From Selaginella moellendorffii (Eukaryota; Streptophyta; Lycopodiopsida; Selaginellales; Selaginellaceae): 64,000 nucleotides of DNA. The first letter of the stretch is position 1, and each line of letters opens with the position of its first letter. Shown here one piece after another: positions 30,320-40,872 of the stretch. The stretch is taken from positions 1,127,346-1,191,345 of the forward strand of contig NW_003314304.1 of the NCBI RefSeq assembly GCF_000143415.4, in the 5' to 3' direction. The notes below the pieces were generated by a model. The model was not told where the DNA came from, made no database searches, and saw only the letters and a list, made by a program, of their open reading frames with translations. The position numbers and the translations under genes were made by a program.

Positions 30320-32765
30320 ATGGCAATGGAGGGGGAATCGCAGCGAAATCTCTCGGATTCCCGGCGAAATATTTCCAAGAAGGATCAGGAGCGCAGCGCA
30401 AGCAGGCTGGAGAGGCTAGCGTCTCACATGGCGGCTGTGCCGCTGGTCAGGGAAGCGCAGCTCGCGCGGCAGGAGTGCGCCAAGGTGAAGATCAAGCACC
30501 AGGTCCACGTCTCGACGCTGGTGGAATTCTTGACTCAGGGCCATCAATCCGAGCAGGAGAAGGTCTATCGATTCTTTCTCGAGCGGCCTCACTTGCAAAC
30601 CCCGGTGGAAATTCACAAGGACAAGCACAGGGAGCTGTGTATGAGGCAGCTCACTGCGGTGGTCCGTGAGGCTGGGATTCGTCCGATGGATCTTCTTCTC
30701 AACGATCCCGCGAGCTACTTCGTTTTCACTGAGGCGATTGGGCACATCGATCTCTCGCTTGCGATCAAGCTGGGTGTGCAATTCAGGTAAGAAAGGTTTC
30801 TTCTTTACTATTCTATCTTGACAATGTGTCACTTTAGTCTCTGGGGTGGTAGCGTCATCAATCTTGGAACGAAAAAACACCGTGACAAATACTTGGCTGG
30901 TATATCAAATCTCGATTATCCAGGATGCTTTGCAATGACGGAGTTGCATCATGGTATGTGATCTTGGCTTTTGTTCTTCTCTGCAACGTTGCTGAAAAAT
31001 TGGTTCTTTATCCAGGTTCCAACGTTCAAGCATTGCAAACCACTGCGACTTTCGACAGGCTCACGGACGAGTTCGTGATCAACACTCCCGACGAAGGTGC
31101 GACTAAATGGTGGATTGGAAACGCTGCGGTCCATGGCAAGTTCGCTACCGTTTTTGCTCGGCTCAAGCTTCCTTCGCCGGACTCGCATCTGGACAAAGAC
31201 ATGGGCGTGCACGCCTTCATTGTTCCCATCAGAAGTATGGAAGATCACTCCGTTCTTCCTGGTGTGGAAATCCGCGACTGTGGCTACAAAGTTGGTCTCA
31301 ACGGTGTCGACAATGGTGCATTACGATTCAGCAACGTCAGGATTCCCCGAGACAATCTCTTGAACCGGTTTGGCGACGTTTCAAGGGATGGAGAGTATAA
31401 CAGTTCGCTGCCAACCGTGAACAAGAGGTTTGCAGCTACACTTGGGGAATTGGTTGGAGGAAGAGTTGGGCTAGCCTATGGATCAGTCGGTGTTCTAAAA
31501 GCATCCGTCACCATTGCCATCCGGTATGCGCTTCTCAGGCAACAATTCGGCCCTCCAAACAAGCCAGAGATCAGCATACTCGACTACCAGTCTCACCAGC
31601 AAAGATTGATGCCACTGCTAGCTTCGACTTATGGTTTTCACTTTGCTACCCAGTACCTGGTGAACAGATATGCCGAGATGAAAGTTACGCATGACGACGA
31701 GGTGGTCGCAGATGTTCACGCTCTCTCTGCGGGTCTCAAGGCGTACATTACTTCCTACACGGCGAAGGCATTGAGTACTTGCCGAGAAGCTTGTGGTGGA
31801 CATGGTTATGCAGCAGTGAATCGATTCGGCAGCCTCCGAAACGATCATGACATTTTCCAGACGTTTGAAGGGGACAACACGGTTTTGCTACAGCAGGTAA
31901 GATTGACAACTATTTGGCTTGTGGAATCTGTGGTTGCTCATTTCCTTAAAACTTTCTCATTTCAGGTAGCTGCAGACCTTTTGAAGCAGTACAAGGAGAA
32001 GTTCCAAGGAGGTGCCTTGAGTGTGACATGGAACTATTTAAGAGAATCAATGGGGACTTACTTGAACCAGACAAATCCTGTCGTGACGCATCGAGAAGGC
32101 CACGGCCATCTCCGAGATCCCAACTTCCAGCTTGACGCTTTTCAGGTTCGGTATCAACAGCTTTCAGTCAGTTTCAGTTGGTCAACTGATATTATTTCGG
32201 TTTGTTTCGCAGTACCGGACGGCAAGGCTGCTCCACACTGCTGCGTTGCGCTTGCGCAAGCACTCCCAACGCTTAGGAAGCTTTGGTGCATGGAATCGCT
32301 GCTTGAACCACCTCCTCACTCTGGCCGAGTCACATATTGAATCCGTCATTCTTGCAAAGTTCATTGAAGCTGTCAACCGGTAAGTTGTTCTCCCGTTTCG
32401 TCTCCAGGTATGAAAGTTTTCGTGTGTTGCAGTTGCCCGGACAAAGATGTCCGCTCGCTGCTCAAGCTAGTGTGCGACTTGTATGCTCTGGATCGAATCT
32501 GGGAAGACATTGGAACGTATAGAAACCAGGACTACGTTGCACCAAACAAAGCCAAGGTGAGTAAGAAACTCTGACACAATTCAAGCTTAACACGTTTTCT
32601 TTGTCGCAGGCTATCCATCGTTTGGTGGAGTATTTATCTTACGAAGTCCGCGGCGTTGCCAAGGAACTGGTCGACGGTTTTGGAGTGCCCGATTTCGTGC
32701 TGAGAGCACCGATCGGCCTGCAAAACGGGCAGTACTCGGAGTACATGCAGTACGTTGGCTTTTGA
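30320..32765 (+). CDS. ACX2: Acyl-CoA oxidase, ACX2 type (long-chain), 696 aa, 7 exons
   Basis: Peroxisomal FAD enzyme that oxidises long-chain acyl-CoA to trans-2-enoyl-CoA, passing electrons to O2 (H2O2), the first step of beta-oxidation. Exons: 30320-30786, 30838-30953, 31016-31896, 31966-32145, 32213-32379, 32433-32556, 32610-32765; all introns are GT-AG of 51-70 bp and the frame is intact. Recognisable stretches include [19 protein letters not shown], the FAD-binding [66 protein letters not shown] and [12 protein letters not shown] (catalytic Glu region), and the C-terminal half [18 protein letters not shown]. The N-terminal RLERLASHM fits a PTS2 signal (R-L-x5-H-x) but with Met where Leu or Ala is usual. 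There is no C-terminal PTS1. It converges with Hikeshi, 92 bp away. Confidence 0.95.
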
Positions 32766-32857
32766 GTAAAACAGTTTGAAGAGAGGGAGCCGGCTAGAAG
32801 AGAGGCTATGCACTGTATTCATCCTAGAGATCTCTTTACAGCAAAACTTTCCGGGAG

Positions 32858-33604
32858 CTACGACGAGGTGGTAAATCGCTTGAGGTACTCTGGATCCTTC
32901 TTTGCCTTGTCTTGAAACTTCTTGAACCATTTCTCCAGGATGTCGAGCGGGACAACCATCCTCCCATTCTCCTGGCTGCAAAACGACTGCATGAAGTTGA
33001 AGAGATTCTCGCCAACCTTGAGCGCCAGATCCTCCACCTTCTTGTAGTTGCCAACGTTGAGAGCCGGGAGCGAGACGAGGTCCTCCACCGCGAGGCCGAT
33101 CTTGGCAGTGAGTGGCTGCGTCTCGGAGGCCATGATTTGCATCTGGCCGCCGGGCTTTGGCCACAGCAGCGTCACCACTGCCGAGGGACAAGCCTTGTGG
33201 ACGGCTCCACAGTACTGGAACTGCGATCCCGGGGACTGGACGTAAACCGCCAGAGCTTTCTCCGGAGGGAGCGAGAGCTCGTTGAGAAGGAAGATACACA
33301 TTTCTTTCACTTCCTCGTACCCTTCTCCTGTGTAACCAAGAGGAAAAAACTTTAGAGAGAGCTCTCTTCGAAAAAACTAAAGACCAAGCAAGAAATGATA
33401 GCCTCTCGGGAAGAAGAGAGAAGAAAGAATGAGCTCTCTTCTCTCGTTCTTCGCAATTTCAAGCAACGAAGCAAAGGATTTCTTCGCAAACTCAGACTTA
33501 CCCAGGAAAACGCTCATGTCGAGCACCCAGTGCGCAATGTCGATCTGTTGGAAGCTCGCGGCGTCCATCGGGAAGCTGCGATTCGGGAAAACCACCCCAA
33601 ACAT
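32858..33604 (-). CDS. Hikeshi/OPI10-like nuclear import factor, 190 aa, 2 exons
   Basis: Family members carry Hsp70 into the nucleus during heat stress by binding FG-nucleoporins. Exon 1 is 33604-33502 and exon 2 is 33327-32858, joined across an intron with GTAAGT donor and ACACAG acceptor (33328-33501). It starts MFGVVFPNRSFP, matching the MFG start of the family, and contains the hydrophobic core (FLLNELSLPPEKALAVYVQS, FQYCGAVHKACPSAVV), AKIGLAVEDLVSL and the C-terminal WFKKFQDKAKKDPEYL. The family is about 190-200 residues, so the gene is full length. The gene lies tail-to-tail with ACX2. Part of its second exon recurs at 37663-37744 in a segmental duplication. Confidence 0.9.
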
Positions 33605-33857
33605 CTTGTGCCAAGCCAGAGACTCAAATGCGCGCCAAATCGCCAGTAATCCCTGCTACCATACCCGTCGCAATTTCATCACAGGCGCGCGCCACGCCCT
33701 CCCTGCGAGCTGGAAGAATCGCGAGCTCGCGACACGCAAACCCTAGTGACAAAGAAAGTACAAAACTCGAATCGGACGGTTCCAGAGGGTTCTAGAAAAG
33801 AATTTGGAATTTACACGAAATCGGGCGGCTGGCATGCATCGTGTTCCTTGGGTTCTC

Positions 33858-35494
33858 CTAGCTCTTAGCGATACATCTGCGAAGCCTGGATCCAAACAGC
33901 GCTCCGGCGCAGCGTTGCACGTATCCAGCAAGATCTCTAGTCGGTCTTCGCGGCGGATAGAATGCGCTCTTCCTGTAAGGCGGATCATCTGCTCTGGATT
34001 GCCGCTGGAGAAACTGGTGGAAAGTACTCCCGTTCCGGAGCGAATCGTTCTTCGACTGGATCACCGCGGTCATGTCCAGATTGCCCGAGTTCGCTCCAGC
34101 GAACCAGGGCGTCACCTCCTTCTTGGATCCCGCCACGAAGACGTTGAACTCGCTCAAGATGGTGGCGGTCACTCGAGCTCCCAGCGCGTAGTATCCCCAG
34201 TTGGAGTAGAGATTGTTGACGACGTGACAGTAGCCGAATCGGCAGTGCGGCATCCTCTGCGTGGAATCGCGGAACCAGTTGCGAAAGACGGTCACTCGCA
34301 TCACGCTGTCCTGGCGATCGCTGTCCGAGGCGCCGAGGAGCATGTTGAAATCGCGGTTGGAGAGGTAGCAGTTCGAGATGGTCACGTCGGTGGATCCCTG
34401 GACGACCGAGACGAGGCCCTCCGATCCGGAGAAGCTCGTAAGGTGGTCGATCCAGATGCGCTTGGATCCCGCGAAGACGTGCACGGTGTCGGTCTCTGGA
34501 ACGCTGTTGATCTGGAAGTTGTGGAGGATGACGTTGGTGACGCCGGCGAGGACGATGGAGCGGCCGGTGATGGTGATGTTGCTGCCGCGGCCATCGATGG
34601 TGGTATCGCTCCGGATCCACAGCATCTCGCGGAGCTGGATGATCATGGTCTTGGAGAAAGTTATCCACACTCCACCGGACTTGGGATTCAAGCTCACTCC
34701 GTAGCGCAGGCTTCCCTTTTGTGGATCCGTGGGATTGTCGTCGGGCCGGGTGACGACGTAGGATCTTCCATTGGCACCGCCGGTGAGACCGCCAGCGAAG
34801 CCGTAAGCGCAGGATGGGAGCGCGCGGCCGGAGCCACATTGGAACTGGCAAGTGGTTCCATCGCTGTTACACCTGGCTGCTCGAAAGGAAACAATGGAAC
34901 TTAGTTCGAAGATTTGTGAAAAGTTCTGTGGATGGATGCTTACTTGGTGATGCTGCTGCCTGGAGGAGCGCTCGGCTCGGACGTCTGTTCTCTTCCTCCA
35001 AAGTTCTACCTCGGGTTACCTGGTGAGACAAAGAAGAAAAGATGAAGAAATCGTTGTATAACTGTGGAAGAAGAACGTATGATCTTATACCTGAGCGCAT
35101 GAAGCTCCATCGCTCGTGCATTTTCCTGCTAGCAAAGATCGTTTGAGATGCTTAAACTTCTGTCAATGCTTACTAGACGAGTGCAGCTGGAGAGATCCGC
35201 TCGGTTCCTCCAAGGTTCTTACCTGGAAGAACATCAAAAAGCTTTTACCGCGATGGAGAATCATCTCATCTTACCTTGGAGCAAACTCCAGCATTTGCAT
35301 GGATCAAAGCCACGAGAAGTAGCAACAGTAGCCCCATCCAAAGAGAGCTCTAAGTTCCTTTCTGCTACTCCAAAACCATTCCCAGGCGATGGAACTGGTG
35401 AAAGAAGAGCTACAAGTAGTGGAAGACGAAGAAGAAGAAGAAGAAGAGTATTCTTCTTCACACCTTCCGGGAAAAGAATTCGCTCGAAGTGCAT
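33858..35494 (-). CDS. Secreted pectate lyase-like protein (5' exons uncertain)
   Basis: Pectate lyases cleave de-esterified pectin in the cell wall by Ca-dependent beta-elimination. The main exon (34876-33858) reads RALPSCAYGFAGGLTGG, LRYGVSLNPKSGGVWITF, TIDGRGSNITITG, VHVFAGSKRIWIDH, the catalytic-Arg segment QRMPHCRFGYCHVVNN and the Cys-containing end CAGALFGSRLRRC. An upstream exon at 35019-34944 (GRTLEEENRR, ALLQAAASP) joins in frame through a GTAAGC donor. The first exon is unsettled: 35494-35275 would give MHFERILFPEGVKKN with a run of leucines (LLLLLLRLPLLVALL), a good signal peptide ending at a GTAAGA donor. The usual Ca-site phrase NDGLIDA of plant pectate lyases reads SEGLVSV here, so metal binding or activity may be altered. 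Copy 2 at 37745 is truncated. Confidence 0.75.
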
Positions 35495-35993
35495 CAATCC
35501 ACGCCAGTGCCAGGCCGCGCAAGCCGATTCCAAGCAATGGAAAAATCGCCACAAAGTGGAGGTGATATTCCCGCGAGGCCTTCTTTGCGTGCACGCCCGC
35601 CATGGCCACCGATCCAACGGACTTGCCCCGGGATCGCCAATTGTTTAATCGCGAACGCGAGCGATCGTGAGCGCCAGAATGTGCGTCGTTTGACAATGCT
35701 GCTCCATCCAGACCTTCTCGCTCGCGAAAGCTTCCTCGCTCCATTGACTTGTCGCTGCGCCAAGCTTCCAGCGCAATCTTCGTGATCGCCAAAGGAGAAG
35801 GAAGGAATTCTAAACAAATGCCTCAAAGCTAACGTTAGAACCCTAGCAAATATTTTAGGGTTCTTGGCAATTTGGAGGGAGGCCGCCTCGTCTAGCGGCA
35901 AGTAAGCGAGATTCTTGTGCTGGGATTTAGGTAGAATGCGAGGCACAGGCCACAGATTTACTCCGAGCTTCATCGAATCGGAAAAGTTTTGGA
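35495..35993. other. Between pectate lyase and membrane-protein gene
   Basis: A minus-strand open frame (35792-35304) overlaps the candidate signal-peptide exon. It is conserved in copy 2, but I cannot support it as a separate gene. A GAA microsatellite at 35427-35448 is six bases longer than in copy 2. Confidence 0.45.
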
Positions 35994-37367
35994 TCATTTC
36001 TCCAGCTTGGGAGCTTCTGCCACAACAAGATCGACGAAATTATGCCCAGGATCGTCGAAATCTTGCTTGCTGGGGACGAGGTCGATCGCAGGACGGTCGA
36101 AATCTTGCTCGCCCGTGACGACGGCGGCAGCATTGATCTCCATCGCTGCGGTCTCTGCATGGCCACTGGGGACGGGGCCGCAGCGATGATCCAGCCAGAG
36201 AATGGCGATCCCAGAGGCGAAATACGTCGCCTGTGCCAATCCCAGGCGAGCGAAGAACATCGCGCTGGCAAGCTGTGGCCGGGCCGCTGGAAAAGAAGGG
36301 TCCAGGACGCTACTTCCGGCGCCAGTCTGATGATTCCCATGAACAGGAGCTTGATCCGGTAGCGTCGAGTGCCAAGCTCCTTGTGTTCGTGGGCATCGTG
36401 GGCCAGGACGTAGAGTGGCGAAGCAAAGGAGCTCATGAAGGCCGCGATCACTGCCCGGGTGGATTGTTTGAGGTTTATCTTGGGTCCCCGTGTGAGAACT
36501 AGCCAGAAGAGGAGCCACTGGAGGATGGTGGAGAGAAGGACGAGCACGAAGGGAAAGTATGAGGCTCCCGTGATCGTGAAGACCGAGCAAGAGATGGCAC
36601 TCAGCAGGATGGCTGATCCAATATGAAGGCCTGCAAGGAAGAAAACAGTGAATCCGGCTTGAAAAAGCTTGTCTCTCTTCGACCTGCGAGGATTGCTACG
36701 CCAGCTTTCTTCTTCCACGAGGTTGCGTTGTTTGTTTTGGACGTCACCGCAATGCTTCCATTCAGAGCTCCGGAGACCAGCGTGGCTATGATCCCGAGGA
36801 TGAGAACTGGTGAGATGGAGGAGTTACCGGGTGAAGAGAGCCTCTTTTTGTAGATGGCATCATACTCGATCGCGAGTGCCTGGCTGGACTTGACGGTCAG
36901 CATAACGATGCTGAAGAGCGTGCTCTTGGTGCTCATCTCTCGCCTGGCAACCAGGAAGGATCTTCATCAGGGTAGTGAAGGTACGAATCTTCTATTTTTT
37001 TCGTCTCGATGAATCTATTGTTGAATTGAAGAAGAAAGAACTCTTACCGGTCGATGGACGCTTTTGGATGTCGAGCCAAGTTCCATAGCTGTATGAGCGG
37101 GAAGAAGAGCGCAGATTGGATTGGCTGCTGCTCGACAGGTATGTTCAACTTGAAAACCACGACACTGATTATCTGAGATCCGATCGAAGCGACGAGCAGG
37201 AAGTAGAAATTCCACCTCAGCAACTGATCAGGAAACTTGTAGTATTGAACAAGAGTGATGACAGTGAGGATACCATCAGCCAAGTAAGAGCCAGCAGAGA
37301 AGATCACTCGCACGGGCTCGATCGCAGCAACGAGCGCTTTGGCAGAAGGCATTCCCGAGACAGCCAT
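35994..37367 (-). pseudogene. Multi-pass membrane protein, duplicated copy 1, frameshifted
   Basis: Paralogous to the intact gene at 39125-40560, with the same exons: 37367-37048, 36943-36684 and 36630 onward. Exons 1 and 2 are intact. In exon 3, near 36290, GGGCCGCTGG replaces the GGGGCCTCTGG of copy 2. This one-base loss shifts the frame out of LLFQRP. The reading that matches the protein end resumes in another frame and stops at 35994. The second intron is 53 bp versus 65 bp in copy 2, and the copy has two rather than three units of the 14-residue tail repeat. Probably a pseudogene of the intact paralog. Confidence 0.75.
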
Positions 37368-37662
37368 CAAAGTCTTGGTGTAAGTCTTGTATACTTCTAT
37401 AATGTGTGCACTCGTCAAAGGTGTGCGCCGGATTGACATCATATGGTGGTCGTCACATCAGAGTGTAAGTCGTCTCACATCGCGGTACTGTCGCTTTTAC
37501 TTTGATTTCATTGCTTCTTGTGATGTTGGAATTTGACTCCGTGCGGTCCTTAAATTTGATTCCTGTGCATTCCAACATTCGGATATATTGGAAGAAGTCA
37601 CGGCTTCCCTACCACCAAAACCACGAAGGTATTATCAAGCGTTTGGATGTTCTCTCAGTGCT
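37368..37662. other. Upstream region of membrane-protein copy 1, up to the duplication junction
   Basis: Matches the region upstream of copy 2 (40561-40855), with small indels. It contains GTGATGTTGGAATTTGACTC and ends at the junction with the Hikeshi fragment. No gene seen. Confidence 0.6.
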
Positions 37663-38645
37663 GCGTCACCACTGCCGAGGGACAAGCCTTGTGGACGGCT
37701 CCACAGTACTGGAACTGCGATCCCGGGGACTGGACGTAAACCGCGAGATGGTGGTGTCGCTCCGGATCCACAGCATCTCGCGGAGCTGGATGATCATGGT
37801 CTTGGAGAAAGTTATCCACACTCCACCGGACTTTGGATTCAAGCTCACTCCGTAGCGCAGGCTTCTCTTTTGTGGATCCGTGGGATTGTCGTCGGGCCGG
37901 GTGACGACGTAGGATCTTCCATTGGCACCGCCTGTGAGACCGCCAGCGAAGCCGTAAGCGCAGGATGGGAGCGCGCGGCCGGAGCCGCATTGGAACTGGC
38001 AAGTGGTTCCATCGCTGTTACACCGGGCTGCTCGAAAGGAAACAATGGAACTTAGTTCGAAGATTTGTGAAAAGTTCTGTGGATGGATGCTTACTTGGTG
38101 ATGCTGCTGCCTGGAGGAGCGCTCGGCTCGGACGTCTGTTCTCTTCCTCCAAAGTTCTACCTCGGGTTACCTGGCGAGACAAAGAAGAAAAGATGAAGAA
38201 ATCGTGGTATAACTTTGGAAGAAGAACGTATGATCTTATACCTGAGCGCATGAAGCTCCATCGCTCGTGCATTTTCCTGCTAGCAAAGATCGTTTGAGAT
38301 GCTTAAACTTCTGTCAATGCTTACTAGACGAGTGCAGCTGGAGAGATCCGCTCGGTTCCTCCAAGGTTCTTACCTGGAAGAACATCAAAAAGCTTTTACC
38401 GCGATGGAGAATCATCTCATCTTACCTTGGAGCAAACTCCAGCATTTGCATGGATCAAAGCCACGAGAAGTAGCAACAGTAGCCCCATCCAAAGAGAGCT
38501 CTAAGTTCCTTTCTGCTACTCCAAAACCATTCCCAGGCGATGGAACTGGTGAAAGAAGAGCTACAAGTAGTGGAAGACGAAGAAGAAGAAGAGTATTCTT
38601 CTTCACAACTTCCGGGAAAAGAATTCGCTCGAAGTGCATCAATCC
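37663..38645 (-). pseudogene. Hikeshi exon fragment fused to truncated pectate lyase
   Basis: Bases 37663-37744 match Hikeshi exon 2 (33169-33250), and bases from about 37745 match the pectate lyase from 34596. The pectate lyase keeps its 5' part (LRYGVSLNPKSGGVW) but has lost TIDGRG onward, including the catalytic Arg region. A minus-strand frame crosses the fusion (37848-37666: MLWIRSDTTISRFTSSP), mixing the two sources. No functional product expected. Confidence 0.85.
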
Positions 38646-39124
38646 ACGCCAGTGCCAGGCCGCGCAAGCCGATTCCAAGCAATGGAAAAATCGCCACAAA
38701 GTGGAGGTGATATTCCCGCGAGGCCTTCTTTGCGTGCACGCCCGCCATGGCCACCGATCCAACGGACTTGCCCCCGGATCGCCAATTTTTTAATCGCGAA
38801 CGCGAGCGATCGTGAGCGCCAGAATGCGCGTCGTTTGACAATGCTGCTCCATCCAGACCTTCTCGCTCGCGAAAGCTTCCTCGCTCCATTGACTTGTCGC
38901 TGCGCCAAGCTTCCAGCGCAATCTTCGTGATCGCCAAAGGAGAAGGAAGGAATTCTAAACAAATGCCTCAAAGCTAACGTTAGAACCCTAGCAAATATTT
39001 TAGGGTTCTTGGGAGTTTGGAGAGATCGCCTCGTCTAGCGGCAAGTAAGCGAGATTCTTGTGCTGGGATTGAGGCACAGGCCGCAGATATACTCCGAGCT
39101 TCCTCGAATCGGAGATGTTTTGGA

Positions 39125-40560
39125 TCATTTCTCCAGCTTGGGAGCTTCTGCCACAACAAGATCGACGAAATTCTGCCCAGGATCGCCGAAATCTTGCTTG
39201 CTGGGGACGAGGTCGATCGCAGGACGGTCGAAATCTTGCTTGCTGGGGACGAGGTCGATCGCAGGACGGTCGAAATCTTGCTCGCCCGGGACGACGCCGG
39301 CAGCATTGATCTCCATCGCTGCGGTCTCTGCATGGCCACTGGGGACGGGGCCGCAGCGATGATCCAGCCAGGGAATGGCGATCCCAGAGGCGAAATACGT
39401 CGCCTGTGCCAATCCCAGGCGAGCGAAGAACATCGCGTTGGCAATCTGTGGCCGGGGCCTCTGGAAAAGAAGGATCCAGGACGCTACTTCCGGTGCCAGT
39501 TTGACGATTCCCATGAACAGGAGCTTGATCCGGTAGCGTCGAGTGCCAAGCTCCTTGTGTTCGTGGGCATCGTGGGCCAGGACGTAGAGTGGCGAAGCAC
39601 AGGAGCTCATGAAGGCCGCGATCACTGCCCGGGTGTATTGTTTGAGGTTTATCTTGGGTCCCCGTGTGAGAACTAGCCAGAAGAGGAGCCACTGGAGGAT
39701 GCCGCTGGTGGAGAGAAGGACGATCACGAAGGGAAAGTATGAGACTCCCGTGATCACGAAGACCGAGCAAGAGATGGCATTCAGCAGGATGGCTGATCCA
39801 ATATGAAGGCCTGCAAGGAAGAAAACAGTGAATCCGGCTTGAAACAAAGAGAGAAAAAGCTTGTCTCTCTTCGACCTGCGAGGATTGCTACGCCAGCTTT
39901 CTTCTTCCACGAGTTTGCGTTGGTTGTTTTGGACGCCACCGCAATGCTTCCATTCAGAGCTCCGGAGACCAGTGTGGCTATGATCCCGAGGATGAGAACA
40001 GGTGAGATGGAGGAGTTACCGGGTGAAGAGAGCCTCTTTTTGTAGATGGCATCATACTCGATCGCGAGTGCCTGGCTGGACTTGACGGTCAGCATAACGA
40101 TGCTGAAGAGCGTGCTCTTGGTGCTCATCTCTCGTCTGGCAACCAGGAAGGATCTTCATCAGGGTAGTGAAGGTACGTATCTTCTATTTTTTTTCTTCTC
40201 GATGAATCTATTGTTGAATTGAAGAAGAAAGAACTCTTACCGGTCGATGGACGCTTTTGGATGTCGAGCCAAGTTCCATAGCTGTATGAGCGGGAAGAAG
40301 AGCGCAGATTGGATTGGCTGCTGCTCGACAGGTATTTTCAACTTGAAAACCACGACACTGACTATCTGAGATCCGATCAAAACGACGAGCAGGTTGTAGA
40401 AATTCCGCCTCAGCAACTGATCAGGAAACTTATAGTATTGAACAAGAGTGATGACAGTGAGGATACCATCAGCCAAGTAAGAGCCAGCAGAGAAGATCAC
40501 TCGCACGGGCTCGCTCGCAGCAACGAGCGCTTTGGCAGAAGGCATTCCCGAAACAGCCAT
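39125..40560 (-). CDS. Multi-pass membrane protein, duplicated copy 2 (intact), 421 aa, 3 exons
   Basis: Exons 40560-40241, 40135-39876 and 39810-39125, joined by GT-AG introns of 105 and 65 bp, give an intact frame. Exon 1 codes for MAVSGMPSAKALVAA, a hydrophobic pair (SYLADGILTVITLVQYY and LLVVLIGSQIVSVVVFKL) and FFPLIQLWNLARHP. Exon 2 adds a segment around ISPVLILGIIATLVSGAL. Exon 3 has several more hydrophobic stretches (AILLNAISCSVFVITGVSYF, ILQWLLFWLVL) and a hydrophilic tail with three related copies of DFDRPAIDLVPSKQ (the last diverged). The order of early motifs faintly recalls the XK-related membrane family, but I do not claim membership. Exon 1 ATG is chosen as the first in-frame ATG. 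No function assigned. Confidence 0.75.
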
Positions 40561-40872
40561 CAAAGTCTTGGTGTAAGTCTTTTATGCTCCTTCGTAAAAT
40601 ATTTCTATAATGTGTGCACTCGTCAAAGGTGTGCGCCGGATTGGCATGGTCGTCACATCAGAGTACTTACAAAGGCACGTATAAGTCGTCTCACGTCGCG
40701 GTACTGTCGCTTTTACTTTTCTTGTGATGTTGGAATTTGACTCCGTGCGGTCCTTAAATTTGATTCGTGTGCATTCTAACATTCAGAAGTCAAGACTTCC
40801 CTACCACTAAAACCACGAAGGTACTATCAAGCGTTTGGATGTTCTCTCAGTGCTGAGTTTTCATATTGCAGC

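Larger units (their letters stand above)
33169..37662. repeat. Tandem segmental duplication, copy 1 (~4.5 kb)
   Basis: Runs from inside the Hikeshi exon (GCGTCACCACTGCCGAGGG) to CTCTCAGTGCTG. The same sequence starts again at 37663 and ends at about 40855. Copy 1 contains part of Hikeshi, the whole pectate lyase, and the frameshifted membrane-protein gene. Confidence 0.9.
37663..40855. repeat. Tandem segmental duplication, copy 2 (~3.2 kb)
   Basis: Begins with the Hikeshi fragment at 37663 and ends at CTCTCAGTGCTG (about 40855). Relative to copy 1, it lacks the equivalent of 33251-34595 (about 1.35 kb). The rest is about as similar as a recent duplication. Confidence 0.9.

Noticed and set aside
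35304-35792. 162-codon minus-strand frame as a separate gene
   Set aside because: It overlaps the more plausible signal-peptide exon of pectate lyase and shows only a Ser-rich microsatellite product.
38455-38937. 160-codon frame in duplication copy 2
   Set aside because: Counterpart of the copy 1 frame at 35304-35792, rejected for the same reason; the attached pectate lyase is truncated here.
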